A stretch of 64,000 nucleotides of DNA from Druceiella hillmani (GCA_039881145.1 JAYKKI010000077.1:2922501-2986500); one strand, 5' to 3'; shown: positions 48,616 to 61,433, counted from the first letter of the stretch. The notes: generated by a model from the letters alone, not told the origin. A program made the numbers and translations.

Positions 48616-49314
48616 TCAGCGGGTTTTACGTGATGCGTATTCGAAGAAACCATAAACAGACAAAGACACTTGTACTTTTCTTGATGGGATAGGCGAAAAG
48701 GTCTATCTCTAGTTCTCATGAACAGGAGGGTGCCTCAAAAAAAATATCGGACTCTAAAAAGAGCAATACCTAAATGTCTATAGCATAAAATTTCATTCAG
48801 TGATACTAAGCTCGAAAAATTACATCGACAAAATTATCGATAAAGTAATTTAACACTGGTGTAAACTTCAAATGTATGCTATCGCATATAAACTTGGTTA
48901 ATTCAAATTATTTTGACGTATAGCTTTATTTTACGTGGAAATAGAAAGGACCTAAAAGTTTTATTGTGCTATTCCTTTCAAACGTATAACATTGCCATCA
49001 TGCAACATCGCGCTCGTTTTGTTCATCAATCTAATATAATAAGTCTATGATTTACCAAGTTGCCGGTTACAGTCAGATTAGTCAGAGCATCGCTGGTCAG
49101 CTGTTACTTTTTCTTTAATTGTTAAAATTAAATTAAAATAGGGTTTACCAGGGTTTACCGAGAGTTTCTAAAAGCGGTATCGTAAATGTTGATAAAAATA
49201 AGTCAGTTCAGTATTTTTAACTGATACGCAGTCAAATTAACGGACAGATAGATAGATATAAAAATGGCAAAATCTATAGTTTATAGGTCATGAATTGATT
49301 TTCACCAAAATAAT

Positions 49315-49356
<42 letters not shown>

Positions 49357-49357
<1 letters not shown>

Positions 49358-50951
49358 TCTTTTCCATAAAAAACGAGCACTTTTGATTTTGTTATATTAT
49401 TAACCAAATAATATTTATTAAGATGTTGTATTAATTGTAATTGTTACTGGCAGGTATAATGTATTCTGGCACATAAAAATTAACGTTCTAAATTTGAAAT
49501 TTATTCTTTTTGAATGAAAATTCTCTTTCACTTACAAAAACGTATTTTTGGTGGTAAATGAAATTCAACTTTTATTAAGTTCTTTTTCATTTGTTACGTT
49601 TTTTATTTTAACGAATCAAATTTAATTACATTTTTGCTGTTTGGTGCATTAGTTCACTTCTGTTTGCTGTTCTCAGTATGGTTGAAAAAACGATAAGAGC
49701 TAGTAAAATTACTGCGCTGATTGAAGAAGGCTGTAGCCAATGTTATGTGTCTCAGCAGTATAATGTGAGCCGTTCCACCATCCAAAGGACCTGGCAACGA
49801 TACCAAGGAACGGGCTCTGTCAGTAGAAGGCTCGGTTCTGGAAGAAAATGGTACACTGATCTACGGGACGACCGCTTCATAGTCAGTCAAGCGCTACTAA
49901 ATCGTCAAGTTACGTATGTGGATCTCAAACAGAACCTCGAGGACGTCAGAGGTACACGAGAAAGCCTATGGACAGTCAGAAGGAGACTTCAGGCCGTCAA
50001 TATACGTAGCTATCGCCCAGCTCGGGGCCCTACATTGCTCCGTGAGCATCGAGTTGCCAGATTGAGATTCGCTCAAAATTTTTCGTCATGGACTCAACAA
50101 GAGTAGTGTTTTATTCTCCGATGAGTCTCGTATATCGACTAGTGGTGAGGATCAACGTCAGCGAGTCTTAAGAAGACCTGGAGAACGCTTTGCAGAAGTG
50201 TGCTTTGAGGAAATCATCCCTTACGATGGAGGTTCCGTAATATTTTGAGCTGGTATTAACTCAGATGACCGTACCGAGTTAGTTTTTATTGAAAGTGGCA
50301 CACTTAATGAGCAAAGGTACATAACAGAGGTTCTTATTTCTCACGTCCAACCCGCATTAACAGCAGTTGGAGGCGAGTCCATTTTTATGGACGACAACGC
50401 TCGCGCCCACCGCTCTAGAGACGTTGATGCGTATATGCAGGAGGCCGGAATTCATCGGTTAGGCTGGCCAGCTAGGTGTTCCGACCTCAATCCGATAGAA
50501 CACATATGGGATAATCTTAAACGACGCGTCAGAGCCATAAAACCAGAAAACATTCAGACCCTTAAAAATGTGATTGTCGCTTAATGGGAACGTATCCCCC
50601 AGGAAATTATAAAAAACGTCGCCGAAAGCATGCCTAGCAGATTAAACGCATTGATTTTAGCTAGAGGAGGACATACTCGTTACTAAATTTTCACATTTTA
50701 TGGTAAATTAATAAAAAATATTCAAAAATAAACTTTAGCCATTTTTAATGTACCAGTATGAAAACGTTCGTCTGTGGACTTTACATCGATTTTTTTTATT
50801 CGTATTTTCAATGACTGAAGTGGGCAAAAATGATATCTCAATAATAAATAACAATATTGTCATCATATCGCCATACAAAATGCATCAAATAATAATAAAA
50901 TAACTGTGATATTGTTTATTCCTATAAGTGCCCGTTTTTTTTGCAAAAGAG
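49357..50951 (+). mobile_element. Tc1-type DNA transposon (1,595 bp)
   Basis: The element is bounded by TA on both sides and inserted into a TA microsatellite. The terminal inverted repeats are about 25 bp with mismatches: the left begins ctcttttccataaaaaacg and the right, read inverted, begins ctcttttgcaaaaaaaacg. The length and TA target are standard for Tc1/mariner. The matching microsatellite in the left arm has no insertion, so transposition followed the arm duplication, unless it was lost from the left arm. Confidence 0.9.
49678..50686 (+). pseudogene. Tc1-type transposase, disabled
   Basis: DDE transposase that would cut and paste the surrounding element. The start ATG is at 49,678 (MVEKTIRASKITALIEEG). 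A helix-turn-helix DNA-binding part follows (CSQCYVSQQYNVSRSTIQR, then GSVSRRLGSGRK). The catalytic core reads VLFSDESR (first D), FMDDNARAH (second D) and SDLNPIEHIWD (E). I count 34 residues between the last D and E, so the class is DD34E. Lesions: a frameshift giving TAG at 50,104-50,106, TGA at 50,246-50,248 where W is expected, and TAA at 50,582-50,584. The frame ends ARGGHTRY at 50,686. Catalytic residues survive, so the decay is moderate. Confidence 0.9.

Positions 50952-51010
<59 letters not shown>
50952..51010. repeat. (TA)n microsatellite, right half
   Basis: Continuation of the TA run at 49,316-49,356, split by the Tc1 insertion. Confidence 0.9.
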
Positions 51011-51017
<7 letters not shown>

Positions 51018-51857
51018 GTACGTATATATAGATTGAGAGACGGTAAATATTTCATAATATCTAACATAATTAAACACTACAACATACTGGTCAAGTGCTC
51101 CTATTACATTTATTTGAAAGAAAACAAAATTGTTCCTATATCGATTGTAAAAAAGTACTTTATATAAAAATTTGTATATGAATACGCCAGTATGGTATTG
51201 ACCAGTATGTTGTAGGGTAATGCTGTTACACTGAACGAGAGCTGATAAAAAAGAACTTGAAAAATTTCACTTCGATCGGAAAAGGGAACAATATCTTGAC
51301 GTCATAAAACATGTTATTATTTATTTGATTTCTCTACTATCAACTCAAATATTATTTATAAAAATATGCTTCAGTCTAGAAGTAATCGATAATACTGTAA
51401 AGAATACATATCCATATAGACATTTTTGACATGAACATTTGATAAAAAAGTCTGAGGCCAATGAAATGTTTTAACATTTTGGGGATCAGTCACTAAATTG
51501 TTTATTGACACTTATATGGAAAGTGATTTTGATATCTACAATTTTTGTCATCTCCATAAAACTTGTTTCGCAAATATTATTTATTAGCAGGCATGTAACG
51601 GTGTATGTCTAATTGAAATTAAAATTACTTAACTGAATCTTAACTGAAGCAAAAAGTAATTAATTTTCAATTAAATTATCTATAATGAACACGACATTAC
51701 ATTTCCTATTACATTATAAACGAACTACGGATATTCGATTATTGACGCCCGTGGTTGATATAATCGCGTGTTACGACAATTAACACAGGGTCATCTATTT
51801 GATATATATTTAGTTGTGCGCCTGTACATTTTCGGACAATTGCCACATAAAGTAGCG
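51011..51857. other. 5' flank of the right-arm Gr
   Basis: Non-coding. Blocks at about 51,385 ('cagtctagaagtaa'), 51,450-51,500 ('gtctgaggccaatgaaa') and 51,715-51,760 match the 5' flank of the left-arm Gr in reverse complement. The shared stretch close to the ATG may hold the promoter, but no element can be named. Confidence 0.6.
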
Positions 51858-53311
51858 ATGCCTCTGACAAAATTTAATAACGTAGACACGGCAAATATAC
51901 AATTTGAAGATACTCTTTGGTATATTTTGTTTTTTAATGTTTTATTCGGTGCCGGGAGAAGTTATAACACACGATTTAGCGTCAAAATATACTGTTGCAT
52001 CAGAATATGCTCTACGTTGACGATTGCATCCATTTTTCATATTATGTTTCCTAAAGATTGGAATTTAAAATTTGCATACGAGATTGTACAATTGGTCTAT
52101 GCCATATATTTAATAGGTTTAGATGCATTATGGAATAAAAATATGTACCAAAATTTAATACGTCAAATTAATATCATAGATAATCAGTTTGAATATCCCC
52201 ACCTGAGCAAATTATTTAAATATAATAAAATACGAAACACGATATTAATAGTTGCTATTGTTACCTACTATACGGTTGACCTCATTGTGTATCATTATTA
52301 TTTTCCAAATCACGGATTATTTATTTTATATTCAATTCAAAACTCAATAAATAATAGGCACTTTGATTCCGAAATATTATTATTTTGTGTTCTCGTTTGG
52401 AGTGTAAAGAAGCGCATAGAAATAATTAATTCAGTTTTGAATAATGCAAACCTTCAAACGGAACTTATGAGAGAAAGTTATTGTCCTTCGAGCGCTAATT
52501 TGCGCTACGATGACATAGATTGTAAACTGTTTAATTTACCTCTGAAAGAAAAAACCATTTCTAATTTATCAGATATATTTATAAAATTTATGGACTTATG
52601 CAAATTTCTAAATAGTATGTTTGAGGTGCAGGTAATTTCTGCAAGCATATACATTGTTTCAGTGTAAAACAAAAAAAAATATAAATCCTGACGTAACATT
52701 AATTCTATTATTTCAGCTATTTCTCTATTTCTTTTTGGCATTTTTTAAAATACTGTTGTTTATCCAATGGATTCTCCAATGCATCAAACTGCGGGTGAGC
52801 ACCAATTAAAATATTCCTATTTCTTCCCCACATATTTTAACTTTATTATTTTAAATTACGCTATTTATACATACAATAGAAAAACAAAGACGAAAATATT
52901 AATTCCTTCCAGAAATGTGAAAGTATCCTCGTGGGCAATGAATTACTGTGGTCGTCTCACTTTGTGATTGCAGTAATCGTTGTATGCGCCGTTTGTGAGA
53001 AGTTGTACGCGGAAGTGGAAAAAACAAAATCATATTTCACAGAAATCGTAACTGATGATCGATACAGTAAGTGTATATTTTAATTAATTATTTTATATTT
53101 ATGGTTAAATTACTTGTAAGGGAAATTTTCTCATTCTTTATTCGTTTATTACGAAGAATTTCATGGACTATACAATTCAGTAATTGAAATTTGTAAATTA
53201 TTGGCATTTTCCACTCATATTTTCTTAGTTATTTCTTATAATGCGAATCAAATAAACATGAAAACAGGTGAATAAAAATGTTTAAAAATGTTCAATTTCT
53301 TCTCTATTTCG

Positions 53312-53315
<4 letters not shown>

Positions 53316-53354
<39 letters not shown>
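53316..53354. repeat. (TA)n microsatellite in Gr intron 3
   Basis: About 40 bp of alternating TA. I did not see it at the matching place in the left arm. Confidence 0.9.
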
Positions 53355-53356
<2 letters not shown>

Positions 53357-53749
53357 CATTTTTTTGTGAATTTCATTGTAAATGGTATTGTAAATAACAT
53401 ACATGTAATAGAATACATATTGTTTATATACTCAGCATACGATAATTTAATATGTTTTGTGGCAGTGGGAACGATATGCTGATAATAATAAATCATTATA
53501 TTTCAAGCAAAATTTTATTATTCAAGTTAGAGTGTTATTCAATAATAAAAGACAGCTGAATACTTCCGAGAGGACAAGAAACAGAAATTCTATTTAAGGT
53601 TATTTTACGTGCAAATATCAAATAAGCCAAAATCAAATTATAACTTGTAAAAAAATATTATTATACCATTATTAGAAAAAATGGAGCTTCCAATTATAAA
53701 TAATAAATATAAATATAATATCATTTACGTAAACACGGAAGTCAATATC

Positions 53750-53905
53750 AATAAACACGTTCGAAGTAGGAGTCCGCTCGTGTACTGTAAGCTCGCGCGG
53801 TCAACAGTAAGATATAGCCTGTCTCTTCGCAGATAGTATGAGCGTCAGAGGAGGGGGGCGGAGAGAGGGGACGCTTTTCCGTTTGAAAGCTGCACCGCCG
53901 CTTTC
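53750..53905 (+). other. GC-rich conserved block in Gr intron 3
   Basis: 'gctcgcgcggtcaacagtaa' and neighbours are GC-rich against a very AT-rich background. The block is conserved at 35,985-36,110 (inverted) and, degraded, at 24,560-24,640. It contains no splice-competent exon that I can identify. It could be a remnant of an inserted element or a regulatory block. Confidence 0.5.
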
Positions 53906-54330
53906 CTGTTATAACTTCGATCTTTCATCACTTTATGGGATTTCGCACATTTCTCTGGAAGCCTTCCAACAATATGCCCGATTAGCTACTGAAAACCTCC
54001 ATAAACCTGATAATCTTTCATACGACGGTAAAAAGATTGATGCGCAGAGAAAAATTATAAACTTGTTCACTTACAATGCATGCATAAACACTTAATGCAT
54101 GTAAAAAGTGCCCACAGTACAGATAATAATTTTTAAATCACTGAAACGCACCTAACGTTCACTTAGTAATATGTTGATACATAGCAACACCCCGCTGTTC
54201 AATGCAAAACGTGCTGGTTATTGGTTTATTGGTGGAATTTCCTTGGGATTCCTTTCGAAACTATAAGACGATAATAGTCTATTAAATGTCTCGATTTGGA
54301 CTTTTTTTTATAAAAAATAAATATTTTTCT

Positions 54331-54622
54331 CAATTAAATGAAACTACGTGATGTAGTATTATTTCTACTTTCTTTAATTTCTTTACCACGACCTAGATTT
54401 CGTTTTTTACAACATCCTCAGGTGGAATATTAGCAAAGAATTAATAATTCTTCGCTAATATCCCACCTGTAGATGTTGCAATACAATGAAACCTAGGTCG
54501 TAGTAAAGATCTTAAAGAAAGTAGAAGTAATACTACATCACGTAGTTACATTTAATTGAGAATAATGAATTTCTACAAAATTAACGCCAAATATATTCAA
54601 TATCAATAATTAACTATTTTTC
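54331..54622 (+). repeat. Fold-back element in the right-arm Gr intron 3
   Basis: The arms run 54,331-54,560 and are nearly complementary, with more scattered changes than at 41.8 kb. The centre is 'gcaaagaattaataattctt'-like. The tail ('tttctacaaaattaacgcca') is on the right and ends near 54,602. The flanks 'aaatatttttct' on the left and 'ctatttttct' on the right may be the target-site duplication. The same genomic site carries the 35.2-kb copy in the left arm, but the tail lies on the other side relative to the gene. Confidence 0.85.
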
Positions 54623-55390
54623 TATTTTAAAATATATTTTGAATCACATTTAATTAAATTACATTTAATTGTTATATTCTCACAAACAAATCTTTCATTA
54701 ACAAAACCGATGCAGCAATTTTTTTCTGAGAACTTATACTCTAGTCGCTCAATATTCATAGCCGAATAAGGTGTTCACGGCGTCACTGACGATGCCGCGC
54801 TACGCTCGGTGTGTGCGCCCTGCAGAGTGCTGAACCTCTCCTGCGCTAGCGTCGAAGATGTATACCTGGAGAACGGCATGAGATACGATATGATTTTATT
54901 GGCTATGTTCGTATTACACCAGGGAAGCAGGCTTATTGTGACCATTACATTTTTGATGCCTTTCAAAACGTTTTTCATACTTTTGCAGCTGCTGAAGATA
55001 GAAAACAACTGGAATTAGTACAAGAGCTCCTACAATGAAACGAGACAGGACAACTTACGGTGTTCCACATGTTCGACCTACGCATGTCTCTGCTTCTCAG
55101 TTTCTTGGGTTTGACGACAACCTACGTTATCGTGATGATACAGTTTGTTAATTTTATTTGATCGTTTGGCCTTCATGGTATATCTTATGTATATATTATA
55201 TATTCTTTCTATATCCGCTCAAAATTTAGCACTAAATGGTTTTATAGAAAGTTAAATGCTTCTACGCGACTAGTGTTTAATATTTTTTCTGTGTATTACC
55301 CTAAATAACAAAAATTAATTTCATCATTAAATTATATAATGTTGTTCGCATATTTTGAGAATATTTAAATACAAGTTATGTGAAATATAC

Positions 55391-56300
55391 ATTTATGTTT
55401 TAATATATATTATAATATACATTTATGTTTTCATTGATTTCATTAATAACTATTTTCATCGCCTATGGGTGTTAATATGGAAATAAATTTTCTTGTTCAA
55501 TAAGCAACTAGGTTAAATTTAATTACATTCAATTTCTATATCATGAAACAAATTTATCTTGTACATTTTAAAATCTAAGTTTCTTCGAATCTTTATTTAT
55601 TTAGCAAATAAATAAATCGTGTGTTCAAAAAAATTAATTGCGGCTTATACCGTTTGATATTCTGAGAAATTATTTTTTGTGAAAAAATAGATAATATATT
55701 CACAATTTCATATCTAAGCTACGTTGATAATTATGTAAATGTGTTTCTACCGTTTATCAAACTAATTAAACATTGTTAAAATTAAATTTGACCAGTGCAC
55801 ATCGAAAGTGTTTTTTCATCATCCGTAGTTGTTTAATATTAGTAAATTGGAAAAACAAATACAAAAAAGTGGAACAGCATATATTTAAGTTAATTGAGGT
55901 TATACAATAAGTTGACTCCTGTTATATTGGTTTCATCATACATGGAAATTGATATTTTAAATGAAAAATCGAATTTCGATATAAAAAGTCTCGTACTAAT
56001 GTTTATGTCCGATTAACAGACTTGTGCAATTCTTAATAACCTTGGTATTCTCACATTTTTATTCAATACTTTCACACGATATATTAACAAGTAACTTGTT
56101 TTGTCATTTACGGGTCTCTATGGTAATTATTTTTTATATTTTGTCAATAAAAAGACTGATAAAGTTTAATGAAATTAAATTCTAGTGTCACACAAAAATT
56201 TAATACCATTGTTATGCAATTTTGAGCTGCAAGTTATATAATCTATAAATACAACTTAATAATATAATCTAGAAAACAACTAGAGGTAGCCTTTTATACA
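55391..56300. other. Non-coding flank with a duplicated segment
   Basis: About 56,090-56,215 aligns with 26,220-26,480 in direct orientation ('tttacgggtctcta' and 'tgtcaataaaaagactgata'). Otherwise AT-rich sequence. Confidence 0.55.
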
Positions 56301-56301
56301 T

Positions 56302-56496
56302 TTGTATTATTTCACAAATATTTATTACATTAAAGTTGAATTTGGAACCCAATTAAATACAAATAATTTCATAGACAGCAATTACTTCAAACAAATTATT
56401 TATTTGAGAATTTGGTTAACGGTAGAAAGAAAACACGAAGCATTAATAAAAATTGTACAAAGAGAAAATGAGTGGATGACGGTCATTACAATATAA
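56302..56496 (+). pseudogene. Possible gustatory receptor exon 1 fragment
   Basis: The frame reads NYFKQIIYLRIWLTVERKHE followed by [12 protein letters not shown]. It resembles the Gr segment in which TM5 is followed by a basic helix (HFDSEILIFCVLVWSVKKR in the intact gene). The first codon is not a credible gene start, and no other exon is seen. The only support is this pattern and its position in the cluster. A chance open frame is quite possible. Confidence 0.2.
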
Positions 56497-56608
56497 GGTT
56501 TTAGAGTGAATTATAACTAATGTATACGAGGTATTATAATATATGATACTTGTTAAAGAGTACGCAATGGTAAAGAAATAAAAAGTTCGTGAAAGAGAAT
56601 GAAATGCA

Positions 56609-56793
<185 letters not shown>

Positions 56794-58151
56794 TAATGTG
56801 TGTGTGTTTATGTGTAAAAAAAATTAAAATTAGCGTATATCTCTATGGAAGGTGTTTAAAAAAATGGCTTTGGAGAAAATAATAAAAACCAAAATATTTT
56901 TTTTGGAATCACTGTCAATTTATCTGTTTGTGTGTTTTAATAGGCATGACGGCTTGACGTAAAACTACTGCCTCGATACAGATGTAGATTTTAGGAAATA
57001 ATCAAATCGTCCTTTGAGATGATATACGTATTTCACATTTTCAAAATTTATATATATTTCATTAGTTGTGCAGCTACAAACAAGTGCCTAGCTACTTAAC
57101 GCGTAGTAATTACATAAACGTATAATGTACCTATACATATCAACAGACGGTTCCACGTGCATTTTAAATCTCCGTCCAAAGTGTAATGAAGCCTCTCATC
57201 TGAACATATATAAATAAAATGAAGATGACAAGATTGAGTAGTTTGGAGTGGTGCACGAGGGGAAGGTACTTGAGTAACCAAACCGAATGAAGGCAGATGC
57301 ATTAGAGCATAACACTTTATCAGTCATCTTTCGAATATTACATTTTTCAGTGAAGTCTATATTTGTTTTAAGTTTACTTTGTTTTATAGTTTCTTTATAA
57401 TTTGAATGTGGGGTCAATATTCCTAATTTAATTACTTTGGTTGGTTAAGTTGGTTTCAGGCAAAATAAATTTGGTCGTTGCGAACATTTTTGCCTATATA
57501 TGTACTGAAAGTGTAAAATTAGTTCTGTATATACTAAAGACGCTTACCAAAAAATATTGAAGGACACATAATAAAATTTAACACAAAAATATTTTTTTGT
57601 ACTATTTGTTTCCTTCTATGCTTGGGTGGATGTCTGTGTCTGCTTGTGATGCGTGCTTTGTGCACGCCTCACAAAAATATTACTGAACCAAATGGAACAG
57701 TATTTTTATATACACCATAAAATCAACTAGAAAATACGTCTAGTTTTATTTCATCAGAATCGTTAATGTTTCAAATAAAACTGTTCAACTTTTAGTGGAG
57801 AAATGATAAAGTTTCTGCAACCACCATGTAACACACAAGTTATATTACTACTCTGTGACGAAAAGTCTCAACAGAAGCTTTTAATAAAACAAAATTAATT
57901 ATTTGAAAACGAATGCCAAAGTTTGAGACAGAAAAATTATAAGGTTAATTTTTTTTGTTTTCTTCTGACAATTATGTTAATATATCCTATTAAAAAGCAC
58001 TTTCTGATTTAAAATTATGTACGTTTTACTATTTGTTTTTGTTTTTTCTTTGAGTCAAGAAAATGGTAGTTCAAAAAAATGTTCTATCTTTTATTATTTA
58101 TGGGAAAACTTCAGATGTTTTAAGTTGCGCGGATAGAAGAAGACTACTTAG

Positions 58152-58156
<5 letters not shown>

Positions 58157-58207
<51 letters not shown>
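58157..58207. repeat. (TA)n microsatellite
   Basis: About 50 bp of alternating TA. Confidence 0.9.
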
Positions 58208-58213
<6 letters not shown>

Positions 58214-61200
58214 TTGAATGAAAAATCATAATCCAATTAGAACTATTATATATTTATATATTAAACAAGTACTAGAAGTAAAATAAAAGTGTTTAACCTG
58301 CTAAAGAGACAATCGGAAATCAGTGTCAACGAAAATTCATCAAAGGCATGAATCAACATGTTCCTGTGTTACTTAAAAACAGTAATTCATATCATTCAGC
58401 TATGCCTATTTATCCTCCGTAAGAATTACTCTAATACTTAAGAAATACTACAAAAGAAAGGAAAATGAGAACTGTTACGTTAATTGGTATTTAGCAAAAA
58501 CAACAGATATTAAACCGGGTCAAACGAGTCCACATTCAATTGTCGGGCTACGTGTCATTTACTGCGTTGTTTGTAATTAGTATAGTTTAGTTGTGATTAT
58601 TGCAATTACATGAATTTATAATTGAGTTTATACTAAAGTCATGAAATTGGTAGGTAAATAGAAATATCAAAAAAGTTCCGCGTTAATATCCATATGACGC
58701 TTTTCTTGGATTTCTTACCGCGGGTACTTAAAAGGTGTTTGGTTTTTTATGACTTTTACATTTTATATATTGTACACAAAACGCACAGCCTAGCCATCCT
58801 TTCTACTAGGTGGAGACCTTGTCTTAAATTTTCAATAACCAATATGCTAAAATTAAATAGGTTTACTTAATTGTTTGTCAAGATGAATGCCGTTTTGACC
58901 ATGTTTTCGGGCAATCGAACTTTTAATTATTTAACTTATACACTTCACTTTGATCATAAGTTTCATATGCAAGTTATTTTTCTTCATGTTTCAATGTAAA
59001 TTACGTGGAAATCCGTTCAGACAATCTAAAAGCATTGCCACACGACACACAAACATTGGAATTATCCAATTAGTCACTTCAACCAATTTTATAAAATAAT
59101 CTTAATGATAAAATTTTGTTGATAACTCTCGATTGTGACTATTTTCATAAATATTCAACTAAACTCTTACAGTAATTGTTTAAATTTTACTTTCTTTTTT
59201 CTACTTATTCTATCTTGTGCACTAATTTTTTATATGTAATTCTATATTTACATTCACATATAGTACGTGATAAAATAGAAATTTTAAGACATTTCTAATC
59301 ACATACACGTATTTGCAGTATGGCGTAGTGAAGAAAGTGGGCACCAGAATTTATTACTTATTAAATAGTATGTTTACTTAGTAGTAAACTAACAAATTAT
59401 ATAAAATCGTCATCCTTCTTAAAAAACTGAAAATATCAAAATCAATTTCATTGTGATTATCACACTAGTCCCTTTGAGTATTTTGTTGTTAAAGGGGGTC
59501 TAATAAAAAAAGTCAAGCTGTATTTATAAAAAAGAATGTTTTCCAAACTTTCGTGGAACTGTGCCTGTTTTTCTTCAAAACTTCTATTTTATGATTTATG
59601 CTTAAGGTCCTCTTTCACATGCATTGAATGTATAATAAGTAAGAATATGTTTATAATAGGCTAGATCCTCAAGCGTAGCAAAAAAATCCCTCCCTTTGTT
59701 GGGACGCCAAAAAAATGAAGTGCAAGGAATAAGGAAAGTGTTCCCTTGCGATTTCGACCCAAAGAGTTCCAATGCATATTATGAGAGCCTAAAATCCCTT
59801 GTTGAGTCGAAAATTTAATTCTGGATCATCATTACGTTAATTTAATTACATTACGGTAATTGAATGTTAAAATATGAAGAATCTTTACACTAAGCCTGTT
59901 AGGTTTCTTCGTTGTTTTAGCTATGAAAAGTTAACGATCTGGTGAATTTATACACTTGCGAGTTGCCGTTGAAAAATTGTTGTCACTTTGATCATTGTCA
60001 AAATAATTATAAAGAGTCATTTTAGCAAATGGTAAATATATGAGTACATAATTTGAAGGCTCAACGAGACATTTTAAAATTAAAAATAATAAATATATGC
60101 GGTGCTTGTTACTCTGCAAATAATTTTTTTTATTAGCTAATAATAATTGCAACAAATTAAATTGTCCAAATGTTCCACTAATTTAGATAACTGATTAATT
60201 AGAATAGCATAAATATGCTTTCGTGAAATGGCAACAAGATTTCAAGAGGTGAATGTGTGATGCAACCTGCTTAAAAAATAATGTACATATCTGTGACTTG
60301 CCAATACATGTTCGTTATTTCAAAATACTCTGCTCGCCGTTAGATAAAATATTTAATTCAAATAAGAGAACCTACGTTAAAGTTATAAAATTCAAATTCA
60401 AAGGAAATTATATATGTAGTTAATATCAAAAGTTGTCTACAATTAAATTGTAGCTAACATCAAAAGTTGTCTAAAAAAATAAAACTATCCACGAAACAAA
60501 TCGAAAATTTATTTGTGGGCAATATTTCAAGAAAGTACTCCGAGCCAATGAAAAAAATCGACAACATTTTTATTAGAGGCGCTTACTTAACTTGAAAATA
60601 GACTATCTGAATTACAGTTTCAAAAATCTATATTAATAATAAAGTATATGTAGTTGGTAACATGAATATTAATAAACAAAAAGCATTATTTCACTTTGAA
60701 AATATATTACATTAAAGAGATCAAAAATTAAAAAATTAAGCTGCTTCCCTAGTAAAAAATTTAAATACAAAAAAAAAACTCAGTGTCACATTTTTCTTAT
60801 GAACAATATCGGACTGCTAAGCGATTAAGCAGTCATTAACACTCGCATAGAAAATAAGTCACATATTTAATTTTCAGTAAGAAAGTGACGACGTGGTGAA
60901 TTAGCTCGTTTATCTCGTTGAAGGTTTCGATTTTATCGCACCATGTTTCTTTTGTTCTGAGAAGAAATAATACTAAATCGAATATTTTCCAGATTTCAAA
61001 TTAAAGCGGAGAATTTTTGTACTAATAATTTTTTACTAAAATAAATCTGAATAATTTGCAATCAATTTAAAAAAAATTAACTTTTATATAAATATTATAA
61101 TTTTCGACAGTAAAAGTTAACTGAAATGATATTAAAAGGTTTTACAACAATTTGAAAGTTTGTTTTAGAAAAAGTGGCACGCGATTTTCTTCAAAAAATC

Positions 61201-61218
61201 ATTCGAACTGGTAATTTT

Positions 61219-61245
61219 ATTTCGATCGTTTTATACGATCGAAAT
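61219..61245. repeat. Short hairpin
   Basis: Perfect 10-bp arms (atttcgatcg / cgatcgaaat) flank a 7-nt loop. Confidence 0.8.
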
Positions 61246-61433
61246 ACGTTTATATCAAGAATATACCTAGATACACAAATATTTGGGATGATATAATACA
61301 TTTTAATTGCATTAGTTTTTATTACAAAGAAATAAAAATGTTATTAAACAATTAGAAATGAACAATGTATAAGGACATTTCTTACTCTTCTTCAAATATA
61401 ATAAAGTAATACCTAATATATACGCCAATACAT

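Larger units (their letters stand above)
51858..55161 (+). pseudogene. Gustatory receptor paralogue with premature stop before TM7
   Basis: Same gene structure as the intact Gr at 34.8-37.6 kb: exons 51,858-52,631, 52,717-52,794, 52,913-53,066 and 54,989-55,161, GT-AG sites, phases 0, 0 and 1. The ATG at 51,858 gives MPLTKFNNVDTANIQF. Exon 1 encodes TM1-TM5, exon 2 LFLYFFLAFFKILLF, exon 3 KCESILVGNELLWSSHFV. In exon 4 the left copy's CGA TGG (R351, W352) is CAA TGA here, so a stop stands at 55,036-55,038. The protein would end at 351 residues without TM7. The 41 lost codons remain open and still encode TTYVIVMIQFVNFI up to TGA at 55,159-55,161. Either this is a very young pseudogene, or the stop is polymorphic, edited, read through, or a sequencing error. 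Intron 3 contains a fold-back element and a TA microsatellite. Confidence 0.85.
48620..55390. repeat. Right arm of the large inverted duplication
   Basis: Reverse-complement match to 34,660-39,905. The extra length comes mainly from the Tc1 element (49,357-50,951) and a longer intron 3. The inner edge lies near 'gcgtattcgaa' at about 48,635. The first block, 48,660-49,310, is copy 3 of the dispersed repeat. Confidence 0.85.

Noticed and set aside
53838..54095. 85-residue open frame beginning MSVRGGGRREG
   Set aside because: It lies inside intron 3 of the right-arm Gr over the GC-rich block. The left arm does not keep the frame, and no domain is visible.
59931..60155. Minus-strand frame ending QSDNNFSTATRKCINSPDR as a further Gr exon
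   Set aside because: The likeness to the Gr at 30.15 kb is short and could be chance. It is kept only as a hint for the larger palindrome.
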